Origin: Candidatus Bathyarchaeota archaeon | GTDB lineage: Archaea; Thermoproteota; Bathyarchaeia; Bathyarchaeales; Bathycorpusculaceae | Direction of reading: 5' to 3' | DNA length: 61,980 bases | Assembly (NCBI GenBank): GCA_003151735.1 | Contig: PLYI01000071.1 | Location: 1-61,980 of the forward strand | In this document: piece by piece, positions 17,061-26,242 of the stretch | How positions within the stretch are numbered: position 1 is the stretch's first letter | Layout of the letters: the number at the start of each line of letters is the position of its first letter | Position numbers and translations under genes: made by a program | The notes under the pieces: model-generated | What the model was told of the DNA's origin: nothing | Database searches by the model: none | What the model saw: only the letters and a program-made list of their open reading frames with translations

Positions 17061-18125
17061 TTAGCGATTTTTTGATTTCTCATAAGCATTCGAAATCGCT
17101 TCGCTCGTTAAGACACCCACAATCTTCGTTGGGTTTTGCTTATCAACAACAGGAATTAAATCAATTTTTTCACGTATCATAATCTTATTCACTTCAAGAA
17201 TTGACTCGTCCTCATACGCAGATATGTTCTTCAGCGGCATCTGCTCAACTCTAAGTGCACTGCGTTCTTCAGGTTTAATTTTCATCAATTCATTCCATGT
17301 GACGACTCCTTGGAAAATGCCGTCTTTCTCAACCAAAGCGTCGTGGTATCGGTTTTTAAACATCACTTCCAAAGCTTCGGTGAGGCTCTGCTGTGGATTT
17401 ACAGAGCCGATTTCTGACTGCATCACATCCTTAACTCTGACGCCTGCTAAAGCTGTCGAGATTATGGTTTGTTCTGCTTCTTCGCTAGCGCCGATGTAAA
17501 CAAAAATTCCCACCAAAATCAGCAGGAAGTAGCTTGGAAACAAGAAGCCTACAAGAACCATGACTATTCCGAATATTTTTCCAAGATAAACAGCGTATCT
17601 TGTAGCATCAGAATACCTTATGCGTTCAGCAAGCAAACCTCTGAAGACTCTGCCGCCGTCCATGGGAAAAGCTGGAATCAAATTGAATAACCCGAGCGAA
17701 ATGTTGAGGGTGGCAAGGTCAAAAAGCAAGTTCCCAGTGACTGCAAACGCCAAAACCGCAGTAATGAATTGCGGATAAATCAATAGACTTACTGCGAGAA
17801 GTGCAAATCCAAGAACAAGGCTTGTTAGGGGTCCAGCAACAGCCATACGCCACTCCTGCGAAGGATTATCTGGGATTTCCTCAATTTCGGAAACTCCCCC
17901 AATGGGATACAGCACTATTTTTCGAACTTTAAACCCGTAATGTCTTGCAACAACTGAATGTGCAAGTTCATGGAAAACCACGAACAAAAACAGGAACAGT
18001 ATTATGAAGAACAGGTAAAAATGTGGGTAAGATAGGATGAAAACTGCAATTATTAAGAGTAGAAAGGTGATGTGCAGTTCTATGGGGATGCCCCAAGCTG
18101 AGCCTATCTTAAAAGAATATCTCAT
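17061..18125 (-). CDS. Site-2 protease family (M50) intramembrane metalloprotease with CBS domains
   Basis: 354 residues. It has about six membrane helices; the zinc motif HELAH is at residues 52-56 and the second motif NLIPAFPMDGGRV is near residue 150. Two CBS domains occupy about residues 230-350 and may sense adenine nucleotides. The family cleaves membrane-anchored regulators. Its start faces the left end of the integrated element, so it once probably lay opposite the fwd operon promoter. Confidence 0.92.
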   Translation of the reverse strand: MRYSFKIGSAWGIPIELHITFLLLIIAVFILSYPHFYLFFIILFLFLFVVFHELAHSVVARHYGFKVRKIVLYPIGGVSEIEEIPDNPSQEWRMAVAGPLTSLVLGFALLAVSLLIYPQFITAVLAFAVTGNLLFDLATLNISLGLFNLIPAFPMDGGRVFRGLLAERIRYSDATRYAVYLGKIFGIVMVLVGFLFPSYFLLILVGIFVYIGASEEAEQTIISTALAGVRVKDVMQSEIGSVNPQQSLTEALEVMFKNRYHDALVEKDGIFQGVVTWNELMKIKPEERSALRVEQMPLKNISAYEDESILEVNKIMIREKIDLIPVVDKQNPTKIVGVLTSEAISNAYEKSKNR

Positions 18126-18386
18126 AGAGTAAAATGGGGAAAGACGGCTTTTTAAAGTTTCGACCGTTAGAATTTTGGCACTTTAACAGGGCTTTGTTCA
18201 TAAAGAAATGCTTTTCTTGGTTCAAGCAAGTAACTTAACCTTGAATTTTACATTTTTCTTGAACTTATTCTTAAATTAGTGATGGAATTGAGAGATATAT
18301 TGAGCATTTGGGTTTTTTGATTTTGGTTTCTGTTCATGTTTTTTCATTCTCCATTATTTCATATTATTTATATAAAAAACTCTGGG

Positions 18387-19442
18387 TTAAAATCCTAGTT
18401 CGTCATCTTCTAAGAGAGCGCAATCTGATTCTAAATCCTCTTCTTGTGTGGCTTGTGGGTTATCATCATATACAGATTGGTCTAGGTTTTCACTGTTTTG
18501 GGTTTGTGGTTGCTGTTGTGGTTGGTCTACCTTTTGCTGTACTTTAGGTTTAAACCATCTTGCTATTTTTTGAGCTAAAGATTCTTTCATGGGTAATGAA
18601 TCCATCCATTTCTTTTTTATCTCTTCATTGACAATAAACGGTTTGCCGTGTTGGGTGAATGTTGGGCTAACAAAAGTTTCACCTTCATAAAACCACATTC
18701 TAGGCTTCATGTTTGCGAATTCTAAGCCGTGCAGTTTTTCAAGTCTTCTAAGGCTTGGCGTTATGTCTTCATTGCTAAGTTTTCCTATACATTGAATTTG
18801 TTTTGACCTTATGGTTTTGCTAAAATCTGTGAGCCTCTGGGAATTTGTGAAAAATCCTTCTTTGTTGTTTCGCCCTTCATTAAAGACCGTGAGAAAAGTT
18901 TCATTTTCAGAACTTGCGCTATTACGGCTTGAAAATGCGTTTTGCGCTTCTTCAATAAAGTAAGCTATTGCTTTTGTATTTTCATGTGTTGGGCTATTGG
19001 CTTTTTCTTCTCTCTGTAGTAAATCTAAATAGTTCGCAATTGTTCTAATAAAAAAGCCTCTTTTGCTTGGTGAACGTGTTTTTAGTCTCCATAAAATCGA
19101 AGGATAAGAGTCTAAAGCCAATTTTACCAGATTCCAATTTTCTAAACTATATTTCTCTATAGTGTCAATGCTTTTTCTATTAGTTGCTAAGATGTCTCTT
19201 TCACCAACATTGAAAACTGCTATCCGTGACGCTGAATAAATCCAAGTTTCTGAACCGTCAAAAATTTGACATCTAACATTTTCTTGTTTCTGTAGTTGTT
19301 CAGCTATAGAGAACATTAAACGTGTTTTGCCGTGACTTTTTGCCGCTACTATGTGGCTACCAATCCGTAAACCTTCAGATACGAAATTTTCAAAAGTGCT
19401 ATGTGCGCTTATGGTTACCTTCTTATTTTCTGAATTTTCCAT
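18387..19442 (-). CDS. HerA/FtsK-like P-loop ATPase, possible DNA-packaging or transfer motor
   Basis: 351 residues from ATG 19442; a TATA box (TTATATATAAAC, near 19503-19515) places transcription downstream of earlier in-frame ATGs. Walker A is VAAKSHGKTR near residue 32-41, Walker B is YFIEEAQNAF near residue 180, and TNSQRL plus IQCIGKL follow as in HerA, VirB4 and viral A32-type ATPases. The last 50 residues are Gln/Asp/Glu-rich. In archaeal elements such ATPases pump DNA into virions or through conjugation pores. Confidence 0.75.
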   Translation of the reverse strand: MENSENKKVTISAHSTFENFVSEGLRIGSHIVAAKSHGKTRLMFSIAEQLQKQENVRCQIFDGSETWIYSASRIAVFNVGERDILATNRKSIDTIEKYSLENWNLVKLALDSYPSILWRLKTRSPSKRGFFIRTIANYLDLLQREEKANSPTHENTKAIAYFIEEAQNAFSSRNSASSENETFLTVFNEGRNNKEGFFTNSQRLTDFSKTIRSKQIQCIGKLSNEDITPSLRRLEKLHGLEFANMKPRMWFYEGETFVSPTFTQHGKPFIVNEEIKKKWMDSLPMKESLAQKIARWFKPKVQQKVDQPQQQPQTQNSENLDQSVYDDNPQATQEEDLESDCALLEDDELGF

Positions 19443-19813
19443 ATTTTCTTTCACTCTCCATGTATTTTTAATATTATAGTGTGAAGTATGAATATTAGAC
19501 ATGTTTATATATAATTCATTCGTTTTTGTTCGAATGTTGACCATGCTTTCGAACAATTTTAACGCAAACCCCAAAAACAAAATGGACATAGGGCTTTTTA
19601 GAATTATTTTTTATTCCCGACTTTTTATTAATATATAGACCTAGCTTTTGAATGATGGAAAAATGAGGTTAATTGAGGTCAAAATAACATTAAGAAAATT
19701 TCAATATTATATTCAGGTTTATATATAATCAAAAAAAGCCATGTGGAAAAGGTAAGTTAAGCTAGTAGCTAACCAACCCAAAAAATAGAATCTTAATTTT
19801 TAGGTTCAAAAAC
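19443..19813. other. AT-rich intergenic region with ATPase promoter
   Basis: Holds the TATA element of the ATPase gene (around 19503-19515, minus strand) and long A/T tracts. No gene or clear RNA seen. Confidence 0.4.
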
Positions 19814-20077
19814 TCAAGATGGCAGAGGGGCATTCTCAGAAGGGGTCTGTTTTGTTTCTATATTCCTTTTTCTACTGGTCTGATGAACAAAAAACGCAAA
19901 CGTCATTAGAATTCCCAGACCTTCGAAAACCCACACTATAAATCCCCATTCATGAACAGAATCACCATTGTTAAAAATATAGATATAATATGGCAAGGGA
20001 ACTATGAAATAGAAGATGACTGCAAGAGCTATCAGAATCCAGCCTAATCGGTCAATTCTTGGGCTAAGTTTAGTCAT
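19814..20077 (-). CDS. Small membrane protein with two helices, 87 residues
   Basis: Two hydrophobic segments (GWILIALAVIFYFIVPLPYY and GFIVWVFEGLGILMTFAFFV) separated by a short polar loop, followed by a basic polar tail. Unknown function; part of the integrated element, where small membrane proteins could be virion or lysis components. Confidence 0.6.
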   Translation of the reverse strand: MTKLSPRIDRLGWILIALAVIFYFIVPLPYYIYIFNNGDSVHEWGFIVWVFEGLGILMTFAFFVHQTSRKRNIETKQTPSENAPLPS

Positions 20078-20209
20078 TATAACCGTCTGAATAACTCTCA
20101 GTTGACCTTGCTTAAAAGATTTTATTTATCAGAGGGTTGACATTGTTGAGGTATTTTTAACAGAAAAACCTTTATTCTATTACTTTCATATATAAAATGG
20201 TAATAATTT

Positions 20210-20536
20210 ATGTTCTTACCGCTTTTACTTAATCTTTCTGTCTTAAACGAATATATCACCAATATAGGTTCATTCATTTTTATTATAACAGGAATAATAT
20301 CTTTTTTCTTTTTTGTCAGAAGCAGAAAAAGAGGATTTATTTTATTGGGAATGGGTTTTCTCTTAATAGGGACTGCCTCATTTGTGAATAGTTACTTTTT
20401 CGAAATTCTAAATCCTAATGTCTTTTCAGATACATTTCAGATTTCAGTAACGTCACTTCTCATAATCTCAAGTCTAATATCATCGTTCTTTATTTTAGCA
20501 GGTACATTTTTTCTATACAAAGATAAGGCTAAATAG
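20210..20536 (+). CDS. Small membrane protein with three helices, 108 residues
   Basis: ATG just after a TATA-like ATATATAAAAT. The three hydrophobic segments are around residues 14-37, 43-63 and 78-104. No family recognised. It is the only plus-strand gene among minus-strand neighbours in this half of the element. Confidence 0.6.
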   Translation: MFLPLLLNLSVLNEYITNIGSFIFIITGIISFFFFVRSRKRGFILLGMGFLLIGTASFVNSYFFEILNPNVFSDTFQISVTSLLIISSLISSFFILAGTFFLYKDKAK

Positions 20537-20623
20537 ACAAAAATAGAACAACATAAACTTCAGTTAGCCTGAAACTCAAAGAAATAAAAATGACTTAACT
20601 TTATAAGAATAGGATTTGCTTTA

Positions 20624-20749
20624 TTAGAACCAGCCCTTGATGCTTCTTACAGAATGGCAATTATTGCAACATAAAATAATTTTTTCGTCTTCAAATTCTG
20701 TTATTGTTTCTATGCTTCCGCAATGTGGGCATTTATCTATATTTTGCAT
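20624..20749 (-). CDS. Small zinc ribbon, 41 residues
   Basis: ATG 20749. The pattern CPHCGS...CCNNCH has two Cys-x2-Cys knuckles, about 20 residues apart, as in minimal zinc ribbons. It is the last gene of the minus-strand operon, 10 bases after the 31-residue gene. Possibly a DNA-binding accessory factor. Confidence 0.6.
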   Translation of the reverse strand: MQNIDKCPHCGSIETITEFEDEKIILCCNNCHSVRSIKGWF

Positions 20750-20759
20750 TTTTTGAACC

Positions 20760-20855
20760 TCAAAGACTAAGTTTTAATCTTTCGACCTCTTCAGTTAAGA
20801 AGTCTATTTGTTGTTGCATATGTTCGATTTTAGAAAAAAGATTATCGTTTTGCAT
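20760..20855 (-). CDS. Tiny coiled-coil peptide, 31 residues
   Basis: ATG 20855. Heptad-like sequence (SKIEHMQQQIDFLTEEVERLKL). It is tightly packed between two operon genes (3-base gap upstream, 10 downstream). It may serve as an oligomerisation peptide or be translated only by coupling. Confidence 0.45.
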   Translation of the reverse strand: MQNDNLFSKIEHMQQQIDFLTEEVERLKLSL

Positions 20856-20858
20856 AGC

Positions 20859-21380
20859 TTACCCTACCAATCTATTTTGTAGACTATAATCGTGGCTTCC
20901 AATACACAAACCCGATTTAAACAAGGCAATCAATTCATGTTTGTTTAATTCTTTAACTTCACCTTTGGTAATCTCAAGAAATTCCCAGTCGCTTTGGTTG
21001 AACAATTGGTTTAAAACTGGGGCTGGTGTACATGTGCCCTTATCGACATCCTTGATATACAGCGTTACCCAATTACTTCTTATATTATCCCGTAATGGAA
21101 TATCACTAGCTTTTCTCTCTGTTTTTAAATAGATGTTTTTACCTGAGCTAGTATTTAGTATCCGATAAGTTAGTGGCAGAGAGTAGTTAATAATCTGTAT
21201 TGGGTTGTTGAAATCTGATTTTTCTATTTGCCTTTGCACATGTATATAAACGGTAATTTCTTTTACTAAATGCCAAGCTGATAATGGTAGACGTTCAACC
21301 TTTTCATTTATTCCATATCCCGTAATTTTTTCGATATGGAAATTTTCCTCTTCAAGGTCATATTTTATTTGCTCACTCAT
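20859..21380 (-). CDS. Element operon protein, 173 residues, unknown function
   Basis: ATG 21380 (MSEQIKYDLEEEN) is preferred because GAGGATGA precedes it and it overlaps the previous stop. The middle is beta-rich (ITVYIHVQRQIEK, RILNTSSGKNIYLKTERK, WVTLYIKDVDKG). No known domain. Translationally coupled to the 183-residue gene. Confidence 0.6.
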   Translation of the reverse strand: MSEQIKYDLEEENFHIEKITGYGINEKVERLPLSAWHLVKEITVYIHVQRQIEKSDFNNPIQIINYSLPLTYRILNTSSGKNIYLKTERKASDIPLRDNIRSNWVTLYIKDVDKGTCTPAPVLNQLFNQSDWEFLEITKGEVKELNKHELIALFKSGLCIGSHDYSLQNRLVG

Positions 21381-21381
21381 C

Positions 21382-21933
21382 TTATTCATCCTCAATATTT
21401 TTAAAAGAGCCCGAATACTTCATATTATTAAGATTATTTTTAACACGTTCGACTTTTACAAGTTTATTGTTAACCATCTTTGTGGGAGATATGCTACCTT
21501 GAAATTCAAAAGTTCCACCTTGCTTCAGTGCTCTCTTGGTCATAATATCCAGAATTTTTGTAGCACTTTTATTTCCTAGCTCATGGTTTTTCACTAAAAA
21601 CGATATGACCTCTTCTACACTATCTGCTTTTGCGAACATTGGAATTTCACATTCTGGGTCTAATTCAATTGGCTCTGAAACTTGTTTTCCATGTATAGCT
21701 TTGTGTGATGGCTCGTTATCCAAACTTGCTGAATCCCCTGTTGTTGGAGGGTTCATAATAGTTTTGGATTCGATTGTTTTTCTTTCGTTGTCATTATCGT
21801 TTTTTTCTTTATGTTCATTTAGTAGTGCACCGATTTTTATGTGGGCTTCATCTAACTGCTTTTGTAGTTGTTTTTCGTTTTCTGTGTGGTCTATGCTAAT
21901 ATTGATTTTAGGTGTTTTGGGTTGCTCTGACAT
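21382..21933 (-). CDS. Element operon protein, 183 residues, disordered N-terminus
   Basis: Residues 1-80 are charged and low-complexity. The C-terminal half is helical (VEEVISFLVKNHELGNKSAT and KILDIMTKRALKQGG) and then basic. No known family. Seven bases after the upstream gene. Confidence 0.6.
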   Translation of the reverse strand: MSEQPKTPKINISIDHTENEKQLQKQLDEAHIKIGALLNEHKEKNDNDNERKTIESKTIMNPPTTGDSASLDNEPSHKAIHGKQVSEPIELDPECEIPMFAKADSVEEVISFLVKNHELGNKSATKILDIMTKRALKQGGTFEFQGSISPTKMVNNKLVKVERVKNNLNNMKYSGSFKNIEDE

Positions 21934-21939
21934 TTTCTC

Positions 21940-22188
21940 TTATTCCTTCTCTATTTTAGTTTTATAAGATTTGTTAAAACGGTTCATTTCCCCAAATTTA
22001 CCAAAGCTTAAATTTGGGTCTGAATTTGTATTTAGTCTCTCGTCAACTCCAACTATACCGTTTTCTACAAAGGCAGTTGGAGCGTCAGATAATTCTTTAA
22101 CGACATTAACCGTATTTGCAGATTTTTTTAGTTGCTCAGTATTTATTTTTTCAATGGTCTTATTTTCATATGCTTTTTTATTAGACAT
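21940..22188 (-). CDS. Element operon protein, 82 residues
   Basis: A polar, Lys/Glu/Asn-rich and mostly disordered-looking protein with a basic C-terminus (RFNKSYKTKIEKE). It is separated by two bases from the first operon gene. Unknown function. Confidence 0.55.
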   Translation of the reverse strand: MSNKKAYENKTIEKINTEQLKKSANTVNVVKELSDAPTAFVENGIVGVDERLNTNSDPNLSFGKFGEMNRFNKSYKTKIEKE

Positions 22189-22190
22189 TT

Positions 22191-22505
22191 TTAGGATATC
22201 CTTATAACGTCATTTAATCCCAATGGATTAGTAATTTTTCCACTCTGTATATTCGAAGCACCGTAGCATTGAATATTAATTGAATCGCCTTGAATTGAAA
22301 CCCAGTACCCGCAAGGTTCACGTTTACCTGATAAAGCTAGAGCTAAAGGTGAAATTATTTCCTCTAGTATAATGCGTGATGGTTTTCTAGTAAGAAATTT
22401 TATGAGTGCAAGATTTGAGTTTAGTTTTTCACTTGAGTGAATCATTCTTTGTTTGTATTTTTTGCGTTTAACTTCGCATACTGTACATTTAATTTCCTTT
22501 ACCAT
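22191..22505 (-). CDS. First gene of the element operon, zinc-knuckle-like, 104 residues
   Basis: Starts MVKEIKCTVCEVKRKKYKQR: a Cys-x2-Cys followed by a basic stretch, suggesting nucleic-acid contact. The C-terminal half is beta-rich (CGYWVSIQGDSINIQCYG). A TATA-like AATATATAAATAC lies about 45 bases upstream. A plausible early regulator of the element; this is an inference. Confidence 0.6.
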   Translation of the reverse strand: MVKEIKCTVCEVKRKKYKQRMIHSSEKLNSNLALIKFLTRKPSRIILEEIISPLALALSGKREPCGYWVSIQGDSINIQCYGASNIQSGKITNPLGLNDVIRIS

Positions 22506-22582
22506 TTAGTATCACTTTCGTATATCGTAATATATCATTCATCAAGTATTTATATATTATTATATGCGAATACGGTTTTTGT

Positions 22583-22643
22583 AACATATTAAGTATTACT
22601 ATATCAGAAATGTTAATATAGGCGTTTGAACATATTAAGTATT
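22583..22643. promoter_or_regulatory. Two 15-bp direct repeats in the divergent control region
   Basis: AACATATTAAGTATT occurs at 22583-22597 and again at 22629-22643 (46-base period). Twelve of its bases recur at 27521-27532 in front of another element gene. Could be operator, TATA-like or origin iterons. Confidence 0.55.
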
Positions 22644-22771
22644 GATTCTTCAATCATGTTCGGGTGACTAACACACCCACCCTTCTATTAATTTCATCTT
22701 ATTTTTACCAGAGATTTTTTTGCCCCCGCAATAAAATTATGATAGGTCTAAAAGCGTACCTATAAAACTTC

Positions 22772-22834
22772 ACACTGTGTAAACTATTTTGGCAATAAAA
22801 CTTTACAAACATAAAGGTTTACTTTACACTGTGT
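22772..22834. promoter_or_regulatory. Paired palindromes ACACTGTGT upstream of the SF3 helicase
   Basis: The odd palindrome ACACTGTGT is at 22772-22780 and 22826-22834 (54-base period), extended by GTAAAC on one side and GTTTACTT on the other. It sits upstream of the helicase TATA region (ATATATTTATATAG, near 22868). Candidate operator or replication-initiator sites. Confidence 0.5.
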
Positions 22835-22948
22835 CCTGTCTTGAGTAGGAAGATATAAATACTCAAAAACATATATTTATATAGTTGAGTTGCGAATACA
22901 TGTAACTTTTACTTATTTTTGTGCGCTCAAATAAAGAAGGGAATAAAT

Positions 22949-24514
22949 ATGATTGAAAAAACCGAATATACCGAATATAATGGATATATGGAAAATTCTA
23001 CAGGTACATTAACCGATGTAGGATTAATTATAAAAACAGAGTTTGACCCTGAGTTTTTTGAAGAAATAAAATATATAAAGTTAGATTACAAAGAGAAAAG
23101 GCAAAAAATAGTCAACTTGTTACTATCGAACTATAGTTTTGTTACGCTGCCAAACGATGAAATATACGTTTATTCAACTGGAGTCTATACTCAAGATGCA
23201 GAACATATAATCAAGCAAGCAACCGTTTATAGTATGGGGATAGATTATAGCCGAGAAGATTACCTAAACGTCTTAGACCGATTAAAGGCGAAAACCTACA
23301 AGGAATTTAGCTTTTTTGACGCTCCGAATAATTATATTGCTGTTCACAATGGCATTTTAAATATTGAAAATGATTGGCTGAAAGAATACAGTAAGGAAAA
23401 TGAAGAGCATTTTTTGAGTAAGTTGTCAATCCCATATGCTAACAATAATGAACGAGACGATGAAGAATTACATATTTCAGCACATATTTATGATGAAGAC
23501 GGAATAACTGAGGTTGTTGATAGCTGGAAACGTGTATACGTTAAAAGTAATCCTCAAATTGGAAAATTAATCTATGAAATATTGCCTAGCCGCCAAGCCG
23601 TAAGATGTTTCTATGAATTATTAGGCTATTGCCTTTATCGTGGCTATCCAATTCATAAAGCGTTTATGTTTGTTGGCGAAGGTTCAAACGGTAAAAGCAC
23701 ACTCCTAAATCTTATGAAGATGTTTTTAGGAACAGAAAATACCTCTTCAATACCTTTGCAGTGTTTATGTGAAGACAGATTTAGCAGGGCTGAATTACAT
23801 GGTAAAATGCTGAATTATTTTGCTGACTTAAAAGATATTGCACTTACTGAGACAGGGGAATTTAAAGCATTAACAGGTGGTGACCAAATAAGTGCAGAAA
23901 TGAAGTTTAAGCAAAAACGTATCACTTTCACAAATACCGCAAAGTTCGCCTTTAGCTGTAACAAGATACCAGAAAACAAAGGTGACGATTCAGATGCTTT
24001 TTGGCGTAGATGGATTATAGTTCAATTTACCCAGAGTTTCGATGATGAAAAAGGCAATGTGAAGCACGACATCTTAGAACATCTCTTTGATTATGATGAT
24101 TTGGGTTTTGATAAAGACCGTGAGTTTGTAGCACTTTTAGCACATGCGATTTTAGGTTTAAAAAGGCTGCTTAAAAATGGCAAGTTCTCAAGTGACGGAA
24201 TCATAGTTATAGATGGAAAAGAAAAAGTTCGGGATGCATGGACACGAAACGATGTAGTTAGAGGATTCAATGAAGAATGCATAATGCAAGGTGAATATAC
24301 ACCTAAAAGCAAAATTTTTGATGCATACCTCACATATCAAAAAGAAACCTTTCCAAATATGCCACCGCTTGACATGGGAGTATTCCACCGCAAACTCAGA
24401 AAACATGTTGCTGTTTACGATACACAGGTAACTATTGACGGTCAACGTGTTAACTGCTATGGTGGGATAGCACTTAAACCTAAAGAAAACAAAGACCAAC
24501 AATCCACACTTTAA
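22949..24514 (+). CDS. SF3 helicase (D5/P4-family replication protein)
   Basis: 521 residues from ATG 22949, with AAGAAGGGA before it; a TTG at 22919 is an alternative. Residues 1-200 contain the D5_N-type region (FFDAPNNYIAVHNGILNIEND). The AAA+ core has Walker A GEGSNGKST near residue 242, an acidic B motif (NYFADLKDI), sensor-like AFSCNKIPENKGDD near 333, and the Arg-finger segment FWRRWIIVQF. The protein ends in a winged helix-like region. It unwinds DNA for replication of plasmids and viruses. No primase domain is apparent. Confidence 0.9.
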   Translation: MIEKTEYTEYNGYMENSTGTLTDVGLIIKTEFDPEFFEEIKYIKLDYKEKRQKIVNLLLSNYSFVTLPNDEIYVYSTGVYTQDAEHIIKQATVYSMGIDYSREDYLNVLDRLKAKTYKEFSFFDAPNNYIAVHNGILNIENDWLKEYSKENEEHFLSKLSIPYANNNERDDEELHISAHIYDEDGITEVVDSWKRVYVKSNPQIGKLIYEILPSRQAVRCFYELLGYCLYRGYPIHKAFMFVGEGSNGKSTLLNLMKMFLGTENTSSIPLQCLCEDRFSRAELHGKMLNYFADLKDIALTETGEFKALTGGDQISAEMKFKQKRITFTNTAKFAFSCNKIPENKGDDSDAFWRRWIIVQFTQSFDDEKGNVKHDILEHLFDYDDLGFDKDREFVALLAHAILGLKRLLKNGKFSSDGIIVIDGKEKVRDAWTRNDVVRGFNEECIMQGEYTPKSKIFDAYLTYQKETFPNMPPLDMGVFHRKLRKHVAVYDTQVTIDGQRVNCYGGIALKPKENKDQQSTL

Positions 24515-24528
24515 TTTTTTTTGACTCC

Positions 24529-24636
24529 CTGCATACCCTGCATGGGATGCACACCCTTTTCCTACTTAATACATTGGCGATAATTCTATAATGTATTAAA
24601 TATAAATATGGTGTGCATGGTATGCAAGTCATGCAG
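24529..24636. repeat. Nested inverted repeat (possible origin, cruciform or terminator)
   Basis: An outer 27-bp imperfect pair (24529-24555 with 24610-24636, 21 of 27) surrounds an exact 10-bp inner pair TTAATACATT/AATGTATTAA (24566-24575 and 24590-24599). The outer arms themselves contain repeated GCAT/ATGC steps (CATGGGATGCACACC and GGTGTGCATGG). It lies immediately after the helicase gene. Confidence 0.7.
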
Positions 24637-24744
24637 ATATGATGCAGTTAGCAAGTTAGCCACATAAGGGCAAAAAAGCAAGAGAGCAAAAACATAATAG
24701 CAGAACCGAAAGAACTGCTTAGAACAGCGAAGAGAGTAACCGAA

Positions 24745-25335
24745 TTGACTGAAGAAGGAAAAAAAGACATTCAATCAATGGAGCAAAAAATAGAACTGTT
24801 AATAGAAGAATATAAAAATTCAAAAAAAGAACGGAAAAGAGAAAATATTCTTAATAAATTAGATAGTTTATACAATGTCTTAATTACAATATCAACATTC
24901 GCTCTTGCCATTCTTATAAGTCAGCATTTTTCCTTCAACAAAATTCCGCTTGGCTTTTCACTTCCGATAATAGGAATTATTCTTTCCCTCTTAGTTTCTT
25001 ATTCCATAGGTGTAAAAGCAATGATAACCGACTCATTGAAATATCGCCTTTTTTCTTGGAGTTTGCTTGTTAATTGTTTAGTTTATGCTTCAATTCTTCC
25101 CTTTTGGGCATTAAATAACAATGTAATTGTGCTGTTGGTTTTTTTTCTATATGTGCTCTCGCCTATTATTCCAATTATAATCGGAAGAAAACTGTATCCT
25201 CTTTTAGGAGAGGAAAAATTAACTTCTGAAGAGATATATAGAAATGTTTCTCCAAGGATTTTGTACTTCACTTCTGCTGTGTTTGTTACTGCTGGTCTGA
25301 TTGTATTATTTATAACAAGAACTTGGACGTTTTAA
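24745..25335 (+). CDS. Membrane protein with N-terminal coiled coil and five helices
   Basis: 196 residues. TTG is the only usable start, since the open frame upstream to 24655 contains no ATG or GTG. Residues 5-40 are a Lys/Glu coiled coil. Five hydrophobic segments follow (about residues 48-66, 73-93, 103-124, 132-151 and 172-193). Unknown family; a possible envelope component of the element. Confidence 0.55.
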   Translation: MTEEGKKDIQSMEQKIELLIEEYKNSKKERKRENILNKLDSLYNVLITISTFALAILISQHFSFNKIPLGFSLPIIGIILSLLVSYSIGVKAMITDSLKYRLFSWSLLVNCLVYASILPFWALNNNVIVLLVFFLYVLSPIIPIIIGRKLYPLLGEEKLTSEEIYRNVSPRILYFTSAVFVTAGLIVLFITRTWTF

Positions 25336-25452
25336 TTTATGTAAATTTATTTTTTTTTTTTGACTTTTTAAAAACACGATAAATCTTAAATCTGGATAGC
25401 GTAGAAATAGCCTAACAAGGAAAAAAATAACTAATGGAGTGTTGAAAGCAAG

Positions 25453-26133
25453 ATAAAACAATCAGAACTTGTTAGAAGAGTAAATAAGAAATGGTCAGAA
25501 CTTGTTAGAAGAGTAAATAAGAAAAAGAAAACCCACACTTTTCTAATATCAATAGTTATTACTTTCGTTCTTATCGCAGTATTTTATGAAGTAGGAACAT
25601 TTGAAATAACTAATGCTTCGGGTTTTTCGTTTGCTTCAAGTAGCAATGTATCTTATACATCCAGTGAGTTTAAAACAACAGGTCCAAACTATTTTTTTCC
25701 TTATGCAGACGTTTCTGCATGCATAACTAACCCATACGCTAAATATGTTGAAAACTTCACTGTTTATGAATCAACCGACAATTCTACATGGGTCCAAATT
25801 CCTATTTCCGATAATCCCTACGTCTACACAAAAATAGGAACAGTGCCTCTGAATGGTTTTAGCACTATGATATATTATAAAATCTATTTCCCAATTCAAA
25901 TCATCAAAGTTCAAAATCAAACTTTGAGTTTCTATCAATTTGGCATGTCTTTTAGTAATAGCTTTTTGTTCATTCCGTCACCTACTCCCCAAACAACAGT
26001 TATTTTCATTCTGCTCACTATTGCCGTATTTTCGTTTGTACTTCAAATAGTGGACTTTCTTTTTAGAAATGAAGAAGAAAAGCAATGGAAAATCAAGCCA
26101 AAAGAAGACCCTTCAATTGGGGCTGATAGGTAG
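25453..26133 (+). CDS. Membrane glycoprotein-like protein with N- and C-terminal membrane helices
   Basis: About 226 residues. The frame is open from 25435, but no ATG, GTG or TTG lies before the first membrane helix; 25453 (ATA) is provisional. The order is a tandem 11-residue repeat (SELVRRVNKKW/K), membrane helix FLISIVITFVLIAVFYEV, an external beta-rich domain with several N-x-S/T sites and two Cys, a second helix (TTVIFILLTIAVFSFVLQIV), and a charged tail. A viral spike-like layout is an inference; ATG 25843 would remove half the protein. Confidence 0.5.
   Translation: MKQSELVRRVNKKWSELVRRVNKKKKTHTFLISIVITFVLIAVFYEVGTFEITNASGFSFASSSNVSYTSSEFKTTGPNYFFPYADVSACITNPYAKYVENFTVYESTDNSTWVQIPISDNPYVYTKIGTVPLNGFSTMIYYKIYFPIQIIKVQNQTLSFYQFGMSFSNSFLFIPSPTPQTTVIFILLTIAVFSFVLQIVDFLFRNEEEKQWKIKPKEDPSIGADR
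25462..25527 (+). repeat. 33-bp tandem duplication at the start of the spike-like gene
   Basis: Units 25462-25494 and 25495-25527 are identical for 30 of 33 bases or more, in frame, giving two copies of an 11-residue basic repeat before the membrane helix. A recent duplication is likely and may have displaced the true start. Confidence 0.7.
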
Positions 26134-26242
26134 ACCTAACTATAAAATCAAGCGATGGGCAAAAAAGTAATTTACAAATAATCTATATACGGTCAACGGA
26201 ATTGAATTAACCGAATACCAAACACAAATTTATTATGAAATA

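Noticed and set aside
18308..18547. 79-codon plus frame
   Set aside because: Overlaps the 3' end of the ATPase gene on the other strand and has no independent support.
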